Shown here piece by piece: positions 29,814 through 40,804 of a DNA stretch of 56,105 nucleotides. A model generated the notes under the pieces. It saw only the letters and a program-made list of their open reading frames with translations, searched no databases and was not told the DNA's origin. The stretch comes from Xenorhabdus eapokensis (GTDB taxonomy: Bacteria; Pseudomonadota; Gammaproteobacteria; Enterobacterales; Enterobacteriaceae), in the NCBI RefSeq assembly GCF_001908105.1, contig NZ_MKGQ01000015.1:23248-79352 (forward strand). The letters are read 5' to 3'. Each line of letters begins with the position of its first letter. Position 1 is the first letter of the stretch. The position numbers were made by a program, and so were the translations under genes.

Positions 29814-29876
29814 GAAGGATTTTCTTCATCTCCAACTGGATTACCATCACTTAGTAGTTGGTTTGGGAAAAAATAG
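29814..29876 (+). other. In-frame extension after the zinc-finger stop
   Basis: After TAA 29811-29813 the same frame stays open for 20 codons (EGFSSSPTGLPSLSSWFGKK) to TAG at 29874. Its Ser/Pro-rich composition continues the tail of the protein. The stop may be a recent nonsense mutation or, less likely, a readthrough site. Confidence 0.4.
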
Positions 29877-29988
29877 CAACATGAAAGTTCATAACTCATA
29901 ACACCTCACCTCCCAGCATCATTTGCTCTGAGGTGGTGGTGTGTTATTTGCCTGCATAATCTTCGCTCTTGTTCCGCTAGATAAGCAT

Positions 29989-30300
29989 CTAAACCTGCAT
30001 ATTCATAATCTCGTGATACGCGCTAACCAGTTTATTTCTCACTTGAATACCCATTTGCAGAGAAATGCTCGATTTTTGCATATTCACCATGACATCATTT
30101 AGCTCCACTCCTGGAACTCCCAGCGTGAAATTTTGTGCTTGCTTCGTCGCACTCAGGCGTGTTTGGTTTATTTTTTCCACTGCCGCAGTCATTTGACTGG
30201 CAAAACCGCCTTGTATTGGCATGGGTTTGGCAATATTTGCTGCTTGTAAAGCCTGAACCTGCATCTGTTGCAGCACACCTTCAATTGCCGGAATTGACAT
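29989..30300 (-). CDS. fliE: Flagellar hook-basal body protein FliE
   Basis: A 103-residue protein matching the E. coli length of 104. It has MSIPAIEGVLQQMQVQALQA, the export-gate linker region and the end MGIQVRNKLVSAYHEIMNMQV. FliE joins the MS ring to the rod. It is monocistronic and divergent from fliF, as in enterobacteria. An intergenic gap of about 240 bases upstream should hold FlhDC-dependent promoters, which I cannot pin down. Confidence 0.96.
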   Translation of the reverse strand: MSIPAIEGVLQQMQVQALQAANIAKPMPIQGGFASQMTAAVEKINQTRLSATKQAQNFTLGVPGVELNDVMVNMQKSSISLQMGIQVRNKLVSAYHEIMNMQV

Positions 30301-30539
30301 AAAAACCTCGCGTTAAATCACCCTATTGATTATGTGATGACACCGTAACATAGCCTTTCTGAACTAAAGCGGGTAATTGAAGTAAAAATTCGAAGCTTAT
30401 TGTGCCATTAAAAGAGGTGTGAACAGCGAATAATGATGGGATTAATAATAGGAAGAATCTTTTCGCTTGCGTATGGGGAGTCTGTTTTGTTACGCCACGC
30501 TTTTAGTATTCATGTTGACCAGCAAGGCAAGGATCGTCT

Positions 30540-32252
30540 ATGAGTGCAGCAACAACCGACGTTGAAAACCACAATAAAGGCTTCAACGCTATCATCAGCA
30601 GGATAAAAGCTGATCCAAAAGTTCCGTTATTAGTTGCTGGCTCCGCTGCCATCGCTATCTTCGTCGCCCTGTTTCTCTGGTTGCGCAGTCCCGACTATCG
30701 GGTACTTTACAGCAATCTGAGCGATAAGGATGGTGGCGAGATTGTTACGCAATTAACCCAAATGAATATCCCTTACCGTTTTGCCGAGGATGGCGCGGCA
30801 CTTATGATACCTACCGATAAGGTACATGAGACTCGCCTGAAACTGGCACAACAAGGGCTGCCCAAAGGGGGAGCGGCAGGTTTCGAACTATTGGATAAAG
30901 AAAAATTCGGTATCAGCCAGTTCAGTGAGCAGGTAAATTACCAACGCGCGCTGGAAGGTGAGTTGGCTCGTACCGTCGAATCACTGGGACCAGTCCAGAG
31001 CGCACGCGTCCACCTGGCTCTGCCTAAGCCTTCTTTGTTCGTTCGTGAACAAAAATCGCCGTCAGCCTCAGTGACCGTGGGGCTGCTACAAGGCCGAGTG
31101 CTGGATGAAGGACAAATTAATGCCATCGTGCATATGGTTTCAAGTAGTGTTGCTGGCTTACCCGCCAGTAATGTCACGATTGTAGATCAATCCGGTCGCT
31201 TGTTAACACAAAGTGATGCCACTAGCCGCGATTTGAATACCACTCAGTTGAAATATACACAGGAAGTGGAAAACCGTTTCCAGCATCGGATTGAAACCAT
31301 CCTGGCGCCGGTGGTTGGCCGTGGCAATGTGCATGCACAGGTCACGGCACAAATTGATTTCTCTCGGCGCGAAGAAACCGCAGAAGAATATAAACCTAAC
31401 CAGCCACCAAACCAGGCGGCTGTCCGTTCTAAACAAAGCAGTACCAGCGAGCAAAGCGGCGGGCCACTGGTGGGTGGCGTTCCTGGTGCATTATCAAACC
31501 AGCCAAGTGCTGCACCAAGTGCCCCCATTGAAAAACCGAATGCAAATGCCAAAGGCAACGGTGACGAAAAACCTGACCAACAGCGCAGTAACACTAACAA
31601 AAACAATGGTTACGAGCGTATGTTAAGTAATAACCGCAACAATCGATATGACGAAACCACTAACTATGAAGTGGATCGCACTATTCGTCATACCCAATTG
31701 CAGGCTGGCGCAGTGGAACGCCTTTCGGTTGCAGTTGTGGTCAACTATGCCACCGTGAAGGGAGAAAATGGCCCTGAAACACAAGCGCTGACACCAGAAC
31801 AGCTAGCACAAATCGAAGCACTGACTCGTGAAGCAATGGGCTTCTCTACTGCCCGTGGCGATAGCCTGAATGTGGTTAACACACCGTTCAATGACACCAC
31901 CGAAGTGATAGAACCTTTGCCATTCTGGCAGCACCCTGCCCTGCTGGAGAAATTGTTAGAAGCAGGTCGTTGGTTACTGTTGGTACTGGTTGCATGGCTA
32001 CTGTGGCGTAAGATGATCGTGCCACAAATCGCTAAAAAACGTGCCGCGGAAAAAGCTGCGCTGGCAGCGCAAAAGAACCCGCCGAAACCGCAAACAGAAA
32101 CCCATGCTGAATTGGATGAAAAAACGCGCCGCAAATTGGCTCGCCAACGTGTCAATGTTGAGCTTCAAAGCCAGCGTCTGCGTGAACTTGCAGAAAAAGA
32201 TCCTCGCGTCGTCGCGCTGGTGATCCGTCAATGGATGAGTAACGAACAATGA
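30540..32252 (+). CDS. fliF: Flagellar MS-ring protein FliF
   Basis: A 570-residue inner-membrane protein. A first membrane segment ([20 protein letters not shown], about 29-50) is followed by the ring-building domains ([35 protein letters not shown]) and a long low-complexity Pro/Gln/Asn-rich segment (about 285-365). A second membrane segment (about 470-490) is followed by the cytoplasmic tail that binds FliG. It is the first gene of fliFGHIJK, and its stop overlaps the fliG start (ATGA). Confidence 0.97.
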   Translation: MSAATTDVENHNKGFNAIISRIKADPKVPLLVAGSAAIAIFVALFLWLRSPDYRVLYSNLSDKDGGEIVTQLTQMNIPYRFAEDGAALMIPTDKVHETRLKLAQQGLPKGGAAGFELLDKEKFGISQFSEQVNYQRALEGELARTVESLGPVQSARVHLALPKPSLFVREQKSPSASVTVGLLQGRVLDEGQINAIVHMVSSSVAGLPASNVTIVDQSGRLLTQSDATSRDLNTTQLKYTQEVENRFQHRIETILAPVVGRGNVHAQVTAQIDFSRREETAEEYKPNQPPNQAAVRSKQSSTSEQSGGPLVGGVPGALSNQPSAAPSAPIEKPNANAKGNGDEKPDQQRSNTNKNNGYERMLSNNRNNRYDETTNYEVDRTIRHTQLQAGAVERLSVAVVVNYATVKGENGPETQALTPEQLAQIEALTREAMGFSTARGDSLNVVNTPFNDTTEVIEPLPFWQHPALLEKLLEAGRWLLLVLVAWLLWRKMIVPQIAKKRAAEKAALAAQKNPPKPQTETHAELDEKTRRKLARQRVNVELQSQRLRELAEKDPRVVALVIRQWMSNEQ

Positions 32253-33241
32253 GCCTGACCGGAACAGAAAGAAGTGCCGTCATGTTAATGACCCTGGGAG
32301 AAGATCAGGCGGCCGAGGTGTTCAAACACCTGAATTCCAGAGAAGTGCAACAACTGAGTGTCGCGATGGCGGGGATGAAACAAGTCTCTAATCAGCAACT
32401 GGTTGAAGTACTGGCAGAGTTTGAAGAAGATGCAGGGCAGTTTACTGCCCTCAGCATCAACGCAAATGACTATCTGCGCAATGTACTCATCAAGGCATTG
32501 GGCGAAGAACGGGCTTCCAGCTTGCTTGAGGATATCCTTGAGTCCCGTGATACCACGACGGGCATCGAAACCCTTAACTTTATGGAGCCGCAGATGGCGG
32601 CCGACATGATCCGCGATGAACATCCGCAGATCATCGCCACCATTTTGGTACACCTGAACCGTGGTCAGGCTGCCGATATCCTCGCCCTGTTTGATGATCG
32701 CCTGCGTAACGATGTCATGCTGCGTATCGCTACTTTTGGGGGAGTACAACCCTCAGCGTTGGCAGAACTGACGGAAGTACTGAATAACCTGTTGGATGGT
32801 CAGAACCTGAAACGCAGCAAGATGGGCGGTATTCGTACTGCGGCAGAAATCATCAACTTGATGAAAAGCCAGCAAGAAGAAGGGGTCATTGAGGCGGTTC
32901 GCTCCTACGATAACGAACTGGCACAGAAAATTATTGATGAAATGTTCCTGTTCGAAAATCTTATCAACGTGGACGATCGCAGTATCCAACGCTTGTTGCA
33001 GGAGGTTTCCACCGATTCCTTGCTGGTGGCATTGAAAGGTTGCGATCAGGCATTACGCGATCACTTCCTCAACAATATGTCGCAGCGGGCTGCTGAAATC
33101 ATGCGCGATGATTTGGCAAACCGTGGCCCTGTACGAATGTCTCAAGTGGAAGCTGAACAGAAAACCATCCTGCTTGTTGTTCGTCGTCTGGCAGAAAGTG
33201 GCGAAATGATCCTAAATGGCGGTGACGATACCTATGTCTGA
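32249..33241 (+). CDS. fliG: Flagellar motor switch protein FliG
   Basis: A 330-residue protein, one off the E. coli 331. It starts with [24 protein letters not shown] and has [20 protein letters not shown] and the charged C-terminal torque helix region [19 protein letters not shown]. It links MS ring, C ring and stator. It overlaps fliF by 4 bases and fliH by 8. Confidence 0.98.
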   Translation: MSLTGTERSAVMLMTLGEDQAAEVFKHLNSREVQQLSVAMAGMKQVSNQQLVEVLAEFEEDAGQFTALSINANDYLRNVLIKALGEERASSLLEDILESRDTTTGIETLNFMEPQMAADMIRDEHPQIIATILVHLNRGQAADILALFDDRLRNDVMLRIATFGGVQPSALAELTEVLNNLLDGQNLKRSKMGGIRTAAEIINLMKSQQEEGVIEAVRSYDNELAQKIIDEMFLFENLINVDDRSIQRLLQEVSTDSLLVALKGCDQALRDHFLNNMSQRAAEIMRDDLANRGPVRMSQVEAEQKTILLVVRRLAESGEMILNGGDDTYV

Positions 33242-33938
33242 TAAGTCGAATAATGGAAACTGGCGGCCGTGGCAACCCGGCGAATTGACTCAGTGGGAAA
33301 CCCTGCGGGCAAAACTGGAACCCATAGAAGAGGAGCAGGCGCCAAGCGAACAGGATCGGCTGCTGGAGCAAGCAAGAATACTGGACGAGCTAAAAGAGCA
33401 AGCTCGTCAGGCGGGTCATGCGCAGGGTTTTGCAGAAGGCCAGATACAGGGCTATGAACAAGGTATTCAGGAAGGCCGCCAAGCAGGACAAGAACAAGGT
33501 TTGCAGGAAGCCAAACAACAACAGCAAGTTATTACTGATCAGTGGAAAGCCTTGCTAACGGACTTTAGCCATTCACTGGATGGGTTGGATACCGTGATTG
33601 CTTCCCGCCTGATGCAACTTGCATTAACTGCTGCCCATCATATTTTGGGGCAGCCTGCGGTTTGCGATGGCACTGCCCTGCTGAATCAAATTCGCGAATT
33701 TATCCAGCAAGAACCCATGTTCAGCGGCAAACCCCAATTGCGTATCCATCCACAAAATATTCCTCTGGTTGAGCAGCAACTGGGGGAAGTTTTGGCGCTG
33801 CACGGCTGGCGTTTAGTTGCGGATAACAAACTGCATCCGGGCGGCTGTAAAGTCAGTGCCGATGAAGGCGATATGGACGCCAGTTTGGCTACCCGCTGGC
33901 ATGAAATGTGTCGTCTGGCAGCACCGGGAGAATTGTGA
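33234..33938 (+). CDS. fliH: Flagellar assembly protein FliH
   Basis: A 234-residue protein started at ATG 33234 ([20 protein letters not shown]), inside the fliG end. The N-terminal Trp-rich segment, the GxxxG-type repeats ([20 protein letters not shown]) and the end [23 protein letters not shown] match FliH. It regulates the FliI ATPase and docks it to the export gate. Its stop overlaps the fliI start (TGATG). Confidence 0.96.
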   Translation: MSDKSNNGNWRPWQPGELTQWETLRAKLEPIEEEQAPSEQDRLLEQARILDELKEQARQAGHAQGFAEGQIQGYEQGIQEGRQAGQEQGLQEAKQQQQVITDQWKALLTDFSHSLDGLDTVIASRLMQLALTAAHHILGQPAVCDGTALLNQIREFIQQEPMFSGKPQLRIHPQNIPLVEQQLGEVLALHGWRLVADNKLHPGGCKVSADEGDMDASLATRWHEMCRLAAPGEL

Positions 33939-35302
33939 TGACGGCAAGATTGGGTCGCTGGCTGGCAACTTTGGATTCATTAGAAAAGCGTCTGGAAAAA
34001 ACCCCCAAAGTACGTCGCTATGGACGCCTGACCCGCGCTACGGGTCTGGTACTGGAAGCCACTGGCTTACATATGCCGCTCGGTGCTACCTGCCTGATCG
34101 AGCGCCAAAATGGCAACACCATTGAAGAGGTGGAAAGTGAAGTCGTCGGCTTCAATGGCGAAAAACTGTTGCTGATGCCACTGGAAGAATTGGAAGGCAT
34201 TGTGCCGGGCGCTCGCGTCTATGCCCGTTCTTATGGCGAAGATGCCGGAGCCGGACGCCGCTTGCCTCTGGGAGCGGAATTACTCGGCAGAGTTGTGGAT
34301 GGTGCAGGCCGCCCCCTTGATGGTTTACCTGCCCCTGATACAGGTTATCGTGCTCCCCTGACAACAACGCCATTTAATCCCCTGCAAAGAACTCCTATCA
34401 GCCATGTATTGGACGTTGGTGTTCGTGCCATTAATGCCCTGCTGACAGTGGGACGTGGGCAACGTATGGGATTATTTGCCGGCTCCGGCGTCGGTAAAAG
34501 TGTGCTGCTTGGTATGATGGCGCGTTATACCCAAGCCGATGTGATCGTTGTGGGATTAATTGGTGAACGTGGCCGTGAGGTTAAGGATTTTATCGAAAAT
34601 ATTTTGGGCACGGAGGGATTATCACGTTCAGTCGTCGTGGCCGCTCCCGCCGATGTTTCACCTTTGCTGAGGATGCAAGGTGCCTCTTATGCAACGCGCA
34701 TCGCCGAAGATTTTCGCGACAGAGGTAAACATGTCTTGTTAATTATGGATTCCCTGACCCGTTACAGCATGGCACAGCGTGAAATTGCACTGGCTATCGG
34801 CGAACCACCGGCAACCAAAGGTTATCCCCCTTCTGTATTTGCCAAATTACCGGCTCTGGTGGAAAGAGCCGGTAATGGTGTCAGTGATGGCGGCTCCATT
34901 ACCGCATTTTACACCGTGCTGACAGAAGGTGATGACCAGCAAGATCCGATTGCCGATGCTGCGCGAGCCATTCTGGATGGTCATATCGTGCTATCACGTT
35001 CACTGGCGGAATCTGGTCATTATCCGGCTATTGATATCGAAGCGTCTATCAGTCGAGCCATGACTGCGTTGATCGACAATACCCATTATCGGCGAGTACA
35101 ACATTTCAAACAGTTGCTTTCCAGCTACCAACGCAACCGAGACTTGATCAACGTTGGTGCCTATGCGGCGGGCAGTGATCCCCTGCTTGACAGAGCGATT
35201 GAGCTTTATCCTCATATGGCTCAATTCCTGCAACAAGGTATTGACGAACGCAGCGAATACGATGAGGCCTGCACTCAGCTTCAACAATTATTGCCAACAT
35301 AA
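33938..35302 (+). CDS. fliI: Flagellar export ATPase FliI
   Basis: A 454-residue F1-like ATPase, near the 457 of E. coli. The start is ATG 33938 ([19 protein letters not shown]) in the overlap with fliH. It has Walker A GSGVGKS near residue 185, [12 protein letters not shown], Walker [11 protein letters not shown] and the [20 protein letters not shown] loop. It energises loading of export substrates. It is followed by an unusual 138-base gap before fliJ. Confidence 0.98.
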   Translation: MTARLGRWLATLDSLEKRLEKTPKVRRYGRLTRATGLVLEATGLHMPLGATCLIERQNGNTIEEVESEVVGFNGEKLLLMPLEELEGIVPGARVYARSYGEDAGAGRRLPLGAELLGRVVDGAGRPLDGLPAPDTGYRAPLTTTPFNPLQRTPISHVLDVGVRAINALLTVGRGQRMGLFAGSGVGKSVLLGMMARYTQADVIVVGLIGERGREVKDFIENILGTEGLSRSVVVAAPADVSPLLRMQGASYATRIAEDFRDRGKHVLLIMDSLTRYSMAQREIALAIGEPPATKGYPPSVFAKLPALVERAGNGVSDGGSITAFYTVLTEGDDQQDPIADAARAILDGHIVLSRSLAESGHYPAIDIEASISRAMTALIDNTHYRRVQHFKQLLSSYQRNRDLINVGAYAAGSDPLLDRAIELYPHMAQFLQQGIDERSEYDEACTQLQQLLPT

Positions 35303-35350
35303 TATTTTACTTATGGAAATTTAACCAAAAAATACTTTTTCCAAGGGGTA

Positions 35351-35377
35351 TAACATTTATCAATACGGTGCCGATAT
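35351..35377 (+). promoter_or_regulatory. Sigma-28-like promoter before fliJ
   Basis: TAACATTT, exactly 11 bases, GCCGATAT. Against TAAAGTTT-N11-GCCGATAA the -10 has one mismatch and the -35 two. It lies in the gap between fliI and fliJ, which are normally adjacent, and 64 bases before the fliJ start. Confidence 0.55.
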
Positions 35378-35440
35378 AAGTTTACTATTGATGTCATTTA
35401 ATAACGCTGATGTCTGTTGGTGATTAATACGAGGAAATCC

Positions 35441-35887
35441 ATGCAACAACACTCCCCTCTCATGACTTTGCGTGAACTTGCTCAGGATGCGGCAGAAAAA
35501 GCAGCATCACAACTTGCACAAATTCGACAAAGTCACCAACAAATGGAGCAACAACTCACGGCATTAATGGCTTATCAGGATGAGTATCGTACCCGTCTGA
35601 ATGACACGCTCAACAGTGGGATGTCCTGCTCGACCTGGCAAAATTACCAGCAGTTTATGAAAACGCTGGAAATGGCAATTGAACAGCACAGATTACAGCT
35701 CAACCAATGGAAAAAGCGTCTTGAACAAGCCATATCACAATGGCAGGAAAAACAGCAACGCCTGAACGCTTTCGACACACTGCAACAACGGGCAGAGCAT
35801 AATTTGAAGTTACACCAAAATCGCATGGAGCAAAAACAAATGGACGAGTACGCACAACGCGGTGCACAACGGAGAATGAAACAATGA
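35441..35887 (+). CDS. fliJ: Flagellar export chaperone FliJ
   Basis: A 148-residue, almost wholly coiled-coil protein (147 in E. coli), rich in Gln. ATG 35441 follows GAGGAAATCC; the earlier in-frame TTG is rejected. The segment ALMAYQDEYRTRLN and the end QKQMDEYAQRGAQRRMKQ match FliJ. It works in the export apparatus with FliI and FliH. It overlaps fliK by 4 bases. Confidence 0.95.
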   Translation: MQQHSPLMTLRELAQDAAEKAASQLAQIRQSHQQMEQQLTALMAYQDEYRTRLNDTLNSGMSCSTWQNYQQFMKTLEMAIEQHRLQLNQWKKRLEQAISQWQEKQQRLNAFDTLQQRAEHNLKLHQNRMEQKQMDEYAQRGAQRRMKQ

Positions 35888-37350
35888 ATCTCACTCTTTT
35901 GCCTACTGATTTAAAATTCACGGACAAAGGTACGGATAACAGTCAGCCGGCTCTAAATAATGCCGTGAACGGTCACCATTCTTCTCAATTTGGGCAACTT
36001 CTTGATGCAGAAACAGCCTCTATGCGCAAGCCCACTACCCAGGCGGATAAAAATAGCCTGAGAGAGGGAAAATCCACCACTGATAAAACAGCAGAAAACG
36101 ACTGGCCGCAATTAGCAGCAGTGCCAGATAACAACAGTGTAACCAAGGATAAAGCACGGGTAGAAACAACACAGCAAGAAAACAGTGCTGAATTGGCTGT
36201 ATTAAAAGATGAAGACCTCTTATCAGCCGCCGCATTAAGTGCGGCGATACCCATCCAGCTTGCTGGGCTGCTGACTTCTCAGACAAATTCCGCCGTTCTG
36301 GCTGAAAACTCACCAGATTTGATGGGCAATGAGCCGTTAGAAAATAAACTGCTGAAAAATCCATTACCAGAAGATGCATTGCCGGAAAGTGCCTGGCTGG
36401 ATAGCGAAAACAGCACGGTTAATACACTATTAGGCAGCAATATGAGGTATAGCGGGTTAACTGACACCAATCTTGTTGAACAGTCTAAAGCGGGTGAGCA
36501 AGATAAAAACATTCAGCTTTCTGCTAAACAGGAGAGCCTTCTGAACAATAAGACAGAGGGTTCCGTCAGCCTTCAATCTGAATTGGCGCCGTTCACCGCA
36601 CAATTCAAACTGGCTACCAATAACCTTGCGACCAACAATAAAGCTGAATCTGGCAAGATCCTTACCAAAGAGACAGTTTCAGGTAATCACAAAGATCCAA
36701 ACCTGCTCCAGATGTCAATACAGGCTACACCAGCATTGACATCCTCAACAGTAGAAACAGCTTCTATCGACTCACCGATGGTATTGGCAACCCCTTCCCT
36801 GCTTTCAGCCGGACAACAGCCAATGGGGCAATTTCAGCTTAACAGCACCACGACATCTTTCACGACACCTTTATTGAATGCGCATCTTGGCAGTGAAGAG
36901 TGGCAGCAGCAGCTTAATCAGCATGTACTGTTCTTTAACCGTAATGGCCTGCAACAAGCAGAACTTCGCTTACATCCTCAGGAACTGGGAGCGCTGCATA
37001 TCCGCATGAGCGTAGAAGACAATCAGGCACAATTGCATTTTGTTTCCGCTCATCAGCATGTTCGTGCAGCTCTGGAAGCGGCATTACCAGGGTTACGTCA
37101 TGCGCTGGCTGAAAACGGCATTCAATTGGCACAAAGCAGCGTTAATAGTGATGCTCAGGGAAACGGACAACAAGCGTATTTTGCTGATAACCATGCCAAT
37201 AACCCGAACAGTGATGCTAACTCCCATGCTGAAACCCAAGAGTCTGATTTTGCCTCAACAATGGGGATCACAGCCTCCCCTGTATCAGCCATCAGGGTAA
37301 CACCTCAACAAATTACCTCGACCCAAGGAGGTATTGATACTTTTGCCTGA
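35884..37350 (+). CDS. fliK: Flagellar hook-length control protein FliK
   Basis: A 488-residue protein, longer than the 375 of E. coli, with a long Asn/Thr/Ser-rich molecular-ruler N-terminal part (about 1-330). The conserved C-terminal domain (about 340-430) includes EEWQQQLNQHVLFFNRNGLQQAE, LRLHPQELGALHIRMSVEDN and HFVSAHQHVRAALEAALPGLR. It measures the hook and switches export specificity. The extra length lies in the low-complexity ruler and may mean a longer hook. Confidence 0.94.
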   Translation: MNLTLLPTDLKFTDKGTDNSQPALNNAVNGHHSSQFGQLLDAETASMRKPTTQADKNSLREGKSTTDKTAENDWPQLAAVPDNNSVTKDKARVETTQQENSAELAVLKDEDLLSAAALSAAIPIQLAGLLTSQTNSAVLAENSPDLMGNEPLENKLLKNPLPEDALPESAWLDSENSTVNTLLGSNMRYSGLTDTNLVEQSKAGEQDKNIQLSAKQESLLNNKTEGSVSLQSELAPFTAQFKLATNNLATNNKAESGKILTKETVSGNHKDPNLLQMSIQATPALTSSTVETASIDSPMVLATPSLLSAGQQPMGQFQLNSTTTSFTTPLLNAHLGSEEWQQQLNQHVLFFNRNGLQQAELRLHPQELGALHIRMSVEDNQAQLHFVSAHQHVRAALEAALPGLRHALAENGIQLAQSSVNSDAQGNGQQAYFADNHANNPNSDANSHAETQESDFASTMGITASPVSAIRVTPQQITSTQGGIDTFA

Positions 37351-37564
37351 TGAGCACCTAAACATTAACCTAATTTCGTGAGACATCGGATAAAACGAAA
37401 ACAGGTCAATGACAAACGTGTGAGTTAATGGTTTTTTCCCCGTTTGTTCCAGCCATTGCCGAAACAAAGACGCGGGATAATTGATCTCGATTTTGATGGA
37501 TAAGGGCTTCGCCACGGAATGCGCGGAGACTTATTCGCAACAGAAAACAGGAATTTATCTGTCC

Positions 37565-38041
37565 ATGTCTGATTATAGCTACGAGCCTAAACGCACAAAT
37601 CCAATTTGGATGATACTGTTAGTACTGATTGCTGTTCTTGGTGTTGCCATCGGAGGGTATAGCTGGTGGGTAATGAACCAGTCAACCAATAACAGTAGCG
37701 AAAAAACCAAAGCCATTGATGCTCCCGTATTTATGACACTGGAGCCTTTTACCGTCAATTTGATCGACAACGAAGAGCATTTCGATCGTGTTCTGTACGT
37801 TGGCATCACATTGCGTTTGACTGACGAGAAAACCCGTCAGCGCTTCCATGAATATCTGCCAGAAGTTCGTAGTCGTATGTTGCTGTTGTTATCTCGCCAG
37901 AAAGCCGCCGAACTGGCAAAAGATGACGGCAAGATGCATTTGGTGGCAGATATCAAACAGACACTACACCCGACACTAATACCCGGTGAACCCGATCAGG
38001 AAATCACCGATGTGTTATTCACCACGTTTATTCTGCGATAA
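37565..38041 (+). CDS. fliL: Flagellar basal body protein FliL
   Basis: A 158-residue single-pass inner-membrane protein (154 in E. coli). ATG 37565 gives MSDYSYEPKRTNPIW followed by the membrane segment (about 15-37) and a periplasmic domain with VFMTLEPFTVNLID and EVRSRMLLLLSR. It surrounds stators and affects swimming or swarming. A 214-base gap before it should contain the promoter of fliLMNOPQR. The ribosome-binding site is weak. Confidence 0.94.
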   Translation: MSDYSYEPKRTNPIWMILLVLIAVLGVAIGGYSWWVMNQSTNNSSEKTKAIDAPVFMTLEPFTVNLIDNEEHFDRVLYVGITLRLTDEKTRQRFHEYLPEVRSRMLLLLSRQKAAELAKDDGKMHLVADIKQTLHPTLIPGEPDQEITDVLFTTFILR

Positions 38042-38046
38042 TCATA

Positions 38047-39054
38047 ATGAGTGACAATATTCTTTCACAAGCAGAGATCGACGCTCTGCTCAATGGTGAC
38101 AGTGCCTCTGCTGATGACGTAGAACAAATTGCGTCCCGAGAAAGTGAGGTACGCCCTTACGATCCCAATACGCAACGCCGTGTCGTACGCGAACGTTTGC
38201 AGTCACTGGAAATCATCAATGAACGTTTTGCCCGCCAATTCAGGATGGGGCTGTTTAATATGTTGCGCCGTAGTCCGGATATTACGGTCGGCGCTATCAA
38301 GATTCAGCCTTACCACGAATTTGCCCGCAATCTGGCCGTACCCACCAACCTCAATCTGGTTCACTTGAAGCCATTGCGGGGAACGGCGCTATTCGCTTTC
38401 GAACCCAGCTTAGTTTATATCGCCGTTGATAACTTGTTTGGGGGGGATGGCCGTTTTCCAACCAAAGTGGAAGGCCGTGAATTTACCTATACCGAACAGC
38501 GGATCATTAACCGGATGCTGAAACTGGCACTGGATGCCTATCGTGACGCCTGGGATTCGATCTTTAAACTTGAAGTGGAATACGTGCGTTCCGAGACGCA
38601 GGTGAAATTCACTAATATCACCACTTCACCGAATGACATCGTGGTGACTACACCGTTCCAAGTAGAAATCGGTGCATTGACCGGCGAATTCAATATTTGT
38701 ATTCCATTCGCCATGATCGAGCCTCTGCGCGAGCGCCTGACCAATCCTCCGGTGGAAAATATACGTCAGGAAGAGAGCCAGTGGCGTGAAAGTCTAGTGA
38801 AGCAAGTTCAACATTCAGAATTAGAACTGGTGGCGAACTTTGTTGATATCCCTCTGCGGCTGTCAAAGATCCTTGAATTGAAAAAAGGCGATGTTTTGCC
38901 GATTGAAAGACCTGAACGTCTAATCGTTCACGTTGATGGTGTGCCTGTGCTCACCAGCCAATATGGAACACTGAACGGGCAATATGCTCTGCGTGTTGAA
39001 CACCTGATTAACCCTGTTTTAACTGCTCTGGATGAGGAAAAGCCCAATGAGTGA
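38047..39054 (+). CDS. fliM: Flagellar motor switch protein FliM
   Basis: A 335-residue C-ring protein (334 in E. coli). Its N-terminal ILSQAEIDALLNG is the CheY-P binding peptide. The middle domain includes RMGLFNMLRRSPDITVG and the C-terminal SPOA domain includes LELKKGDVLPIERPE. It starts 5 bases after fliL and overlaps fliN by 8 bases. Confidence 0.98.
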   Translation: MSDNILSQAEIDALLNGDSASADDVEQIASRESEVRPYDPNTQRRVVRERLQSLEIINERFARQFRMGLFNMLRRSPDITVGAIKIQPYHEFARNLAVPTNLNLVHLKPLRGTALFAFEPSLVYIAVDNLFGGDGRFPTKVEGREFTYTEQRIINRMLKLALDAYRDAWDSIFKLEVEYVRSETQVKFTNITTSPNDIVVTTPFQVEIGALTGEFNICIPFAMIEPLRERLTNPPVENIRQEESQWRESLVKQVQHSELELVANFVDIPLRLSKILELKKGDVLPIERPERLIVHVDGVPVLTSQYGTLNGQYALRVEHLINPVLTALDEEKPNE

Positions 39055-39454
39055 TGCTAAACAACCTACAGATACCAGCTCGACTGAAGATATGTGGGCA
39101 GAAGCGCTGGAACAACAGGCCGCACAGCAAACCTCTGACGGCGGCGCGTCAATATTTGAGAATCTGGAAGTGCAGGATGCGTTAGCCCAACTCTCCGATA
39201 TTGATTTGATCATGGATATTCCTGTCAAGCTCTCGGTCGAGCTGGGGCGGACTAAAATGACCATCAAACAACTGTTGAGACTGTCACAAGGCTCAGTCGT
39301 TCCCCTTGATGGTCTGGCGGGAGAACCCTTGGATATCCTGATTAATGGTTATTTGATAGCGCAAGGAGAAGTGGTTGTCGTATCCGATAAATACGGTATC
39401 CGTATCACAGATATCATCACGCCTTCCGAACGCATGCGTCGCTTGAGTCGTTAA
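39047..39454 (+). CDS. fliN: Flagellar motor switch protein FliN
   Basis: A 135-residue C-ring protein (137 in E. coli). ATG 39047 (MSDAKQPTDTSSTEDMW) is inside the end of fliM. The SPOA domain has DIDLIMDIPVKLSVELGRTK, LSQGSVVPLDGLAGEPLDI and VVVSDKYGIRITDII. It forms the base of the C ring and binds FliH. Confidence 0.98.
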   Translation: MSDAKQPTDTSSTEDMWAEALEQQAAQQTSDGGASIFENLEVQDALAQLSDIDLIMDIPVKLSVELGRTKMTIKQLLRLSQGSVVPLDGLAGEPLDILINGYLIAQGEVVVVSDKYGIRITDIITPSERMRRLSR

Positions 39455-39456
39455 CT

Positions 39457-39954
39457 ATGATGGCAAACCCGCCTTCCATTCATACTTCTTTTCAACAAGG
39501 TGCGGCATCTGATGCTGCACCTGTTAACACGGCAACCAGCCATACCCATATGAATACGATCAAACAGGCAAGCAATAGTGATCCCCTGCCGGCCAGCCAA
39601 ACGTTGATGCAAGTCAGCAGCGCTCTGGGCGGTGTTTTATTGCTGATTTTCTTCATAACATGGCTTGTTCGCCGTTTGGGTTTTTCCCCTGCTAAAAGCA
39701 AAAATCATCGTTTGTTAAACGTTAAAGCAAGCTGCGCCCTTGGGCCGAAAGAGCGCGTTGTTGTGGTAGAAGTCGAGGATAGCTGGCTGGTTTTAGGCGT
39801 CACATCTCAACAGATCACTATGCTGCATCAAATGCCTGCCCCCCCTGACAAGGTGGATAAGGAAACCGCGCCCAAGTCGCTGCCATTTGGTCAGATGCTC
39901 AAAAATACCCTCCAGCGAAAAAGCAAGAATGACAAGGACGATGATGAAAAATAG
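39457..39954 (+). CDS. fliO: Flagellar export apparatus protein FliO
   Basis: A 165-residue protein, longer than the 121 of E. coli because of an extended polar N-terminal part (about 1-47). One membrane segment (about 55-72, [19 protein letters not shown]) is followed by a cytoplasmic domain with [26 protein letters not shown] split by short polar linkers, and a Lys/Asp-rich end. It helps assemble the FliP ring. It starts 2 bases after fliN and overlaps fliP. Confidence 0.88.
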   Translation: MMANPPSIHTSFQQGAASDAAPVNTATSHTHMNTIKQASNSDPLPASQTLMQVSSALGGVLLLIFFITWLVRRLGFSPAKSKNHRLLNVKASCALGPKERVVVVEVEDSWLVLGVTSQQITMLHQMPAPPDKVDKETAPKSLPFGQMLKNTLQRKSKNDKDDDEK

Positions 39955-40738
39955 CGTTTTTTTTATGACAGGCAAAAAATTTGTCTCACAGCTTTCTCCA
40001 ATGCGTTCGATGACGCTGTTTATGGCGCTCCTGCTGCCCTTGTTCCCCATGAATGCTGCGGCTGAGTTTCCTGGTATCATCAGCCAGCCCTTAGCCAATG
40101 GCGGACAAAGTTGGTCATTGCCAGTCCAAACCCTGATTTTCATCACAGCACTGGGGTTCATTCCCGCTGCCCTGCTAATGATGACCAGTTTTACCCGTAT
40201 CATCATTGTACTTGGTTTGCTGCGCAATGCGCTGGGAACACCTTCTGCTCCGCCTAATCAGGTTATGTTAGGTCTGGCGTTATTTATGACTTTTTTCATC
40301 ATGGCACCGGTATTCGATAAAGTTTATCAAAACGCTTACCTGCCCTACAGTGAGGATAAAATCACCCTGGAAGTCGCGCTGGATCAGGGAGCCAAGCCTT
40401 TACGCCAATTCATGTTACGTCAGACACGGGAAAATGATCTGGCACTGTTTGCCCGCCTTGCCGATCAGGGTGCATTTGAAACGGCAGATGCTGTTCCAAT
40501 GCGCGTGCTCGTTCCTGCGTTTATTACCAGTGAATTGAAAACCGCGTTCCAGATTGGCTTTACTCTTTTCATTCCGTTCCTGATCATCGATCTGGTTGTT
40601 GCCAGTGTCTTGATGGCGTTGGGGATGATGATGGTTCCACCCGCCACTATCTCACTGCCGTTCAAACTTATGCTGTTTGTTTTGGTCGATGGTTGGCAAC
40701 TCTTGCTTGGTTCACTGGCACAAAGTTTTTATGTCTAA
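39944..40738 (+). CDS. fliP: Flagellar export gate protein FliP
   Basis: A 264-residue membrane protein. I choose ATG 39944 over 39941 because AAGGA then sits 5 bases upstream. A signal-like hydrophobic start (about 20-38) is followed by the conserved [40 protein letters not shown] and [20 protein letters not shown]. With FliQ and FliR it forms the export gate core. It is longer than the 245 of E. coli by an N-terminal extension. Confidence 0.96.
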   Translation: MKNSVFFMTGKKFVSQLSPMRSMTLFMALLLPLFPMNAAAEFPGIISQPLANGGQSWSLPVQTLIFITALGFIPAALLMMTSFTRIIIVLGLLRNALGTPSAPPNQVMLGLALFMTFFIMAPVFDKVYQNAYLPYSEDKITLEVALDQGAKPLRQFMLRQTRENDLALFARLADQGAFETADAVPMRVLVPAFITSELKTAFQIGFTLFIPFLIIDLVVASVLMALGMMMVPPATISLPFKLMLFVLVDGWQLLLGSLAQSFYV

Positions 40739-40804
40739 TCAACAGCTTTATGTCTAGCGTGAAATCTTATTGGAATAAAGATCAAAAAGCGGTTTGAGAA
40801 AATT

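Noticed and set aside
40739..40804. Gap between fliP and fliQ as a promoter or small gene
   Set aside because: Only 66 bases long with no -10/-35 pair or start codon that I could support; probably plain spacer.
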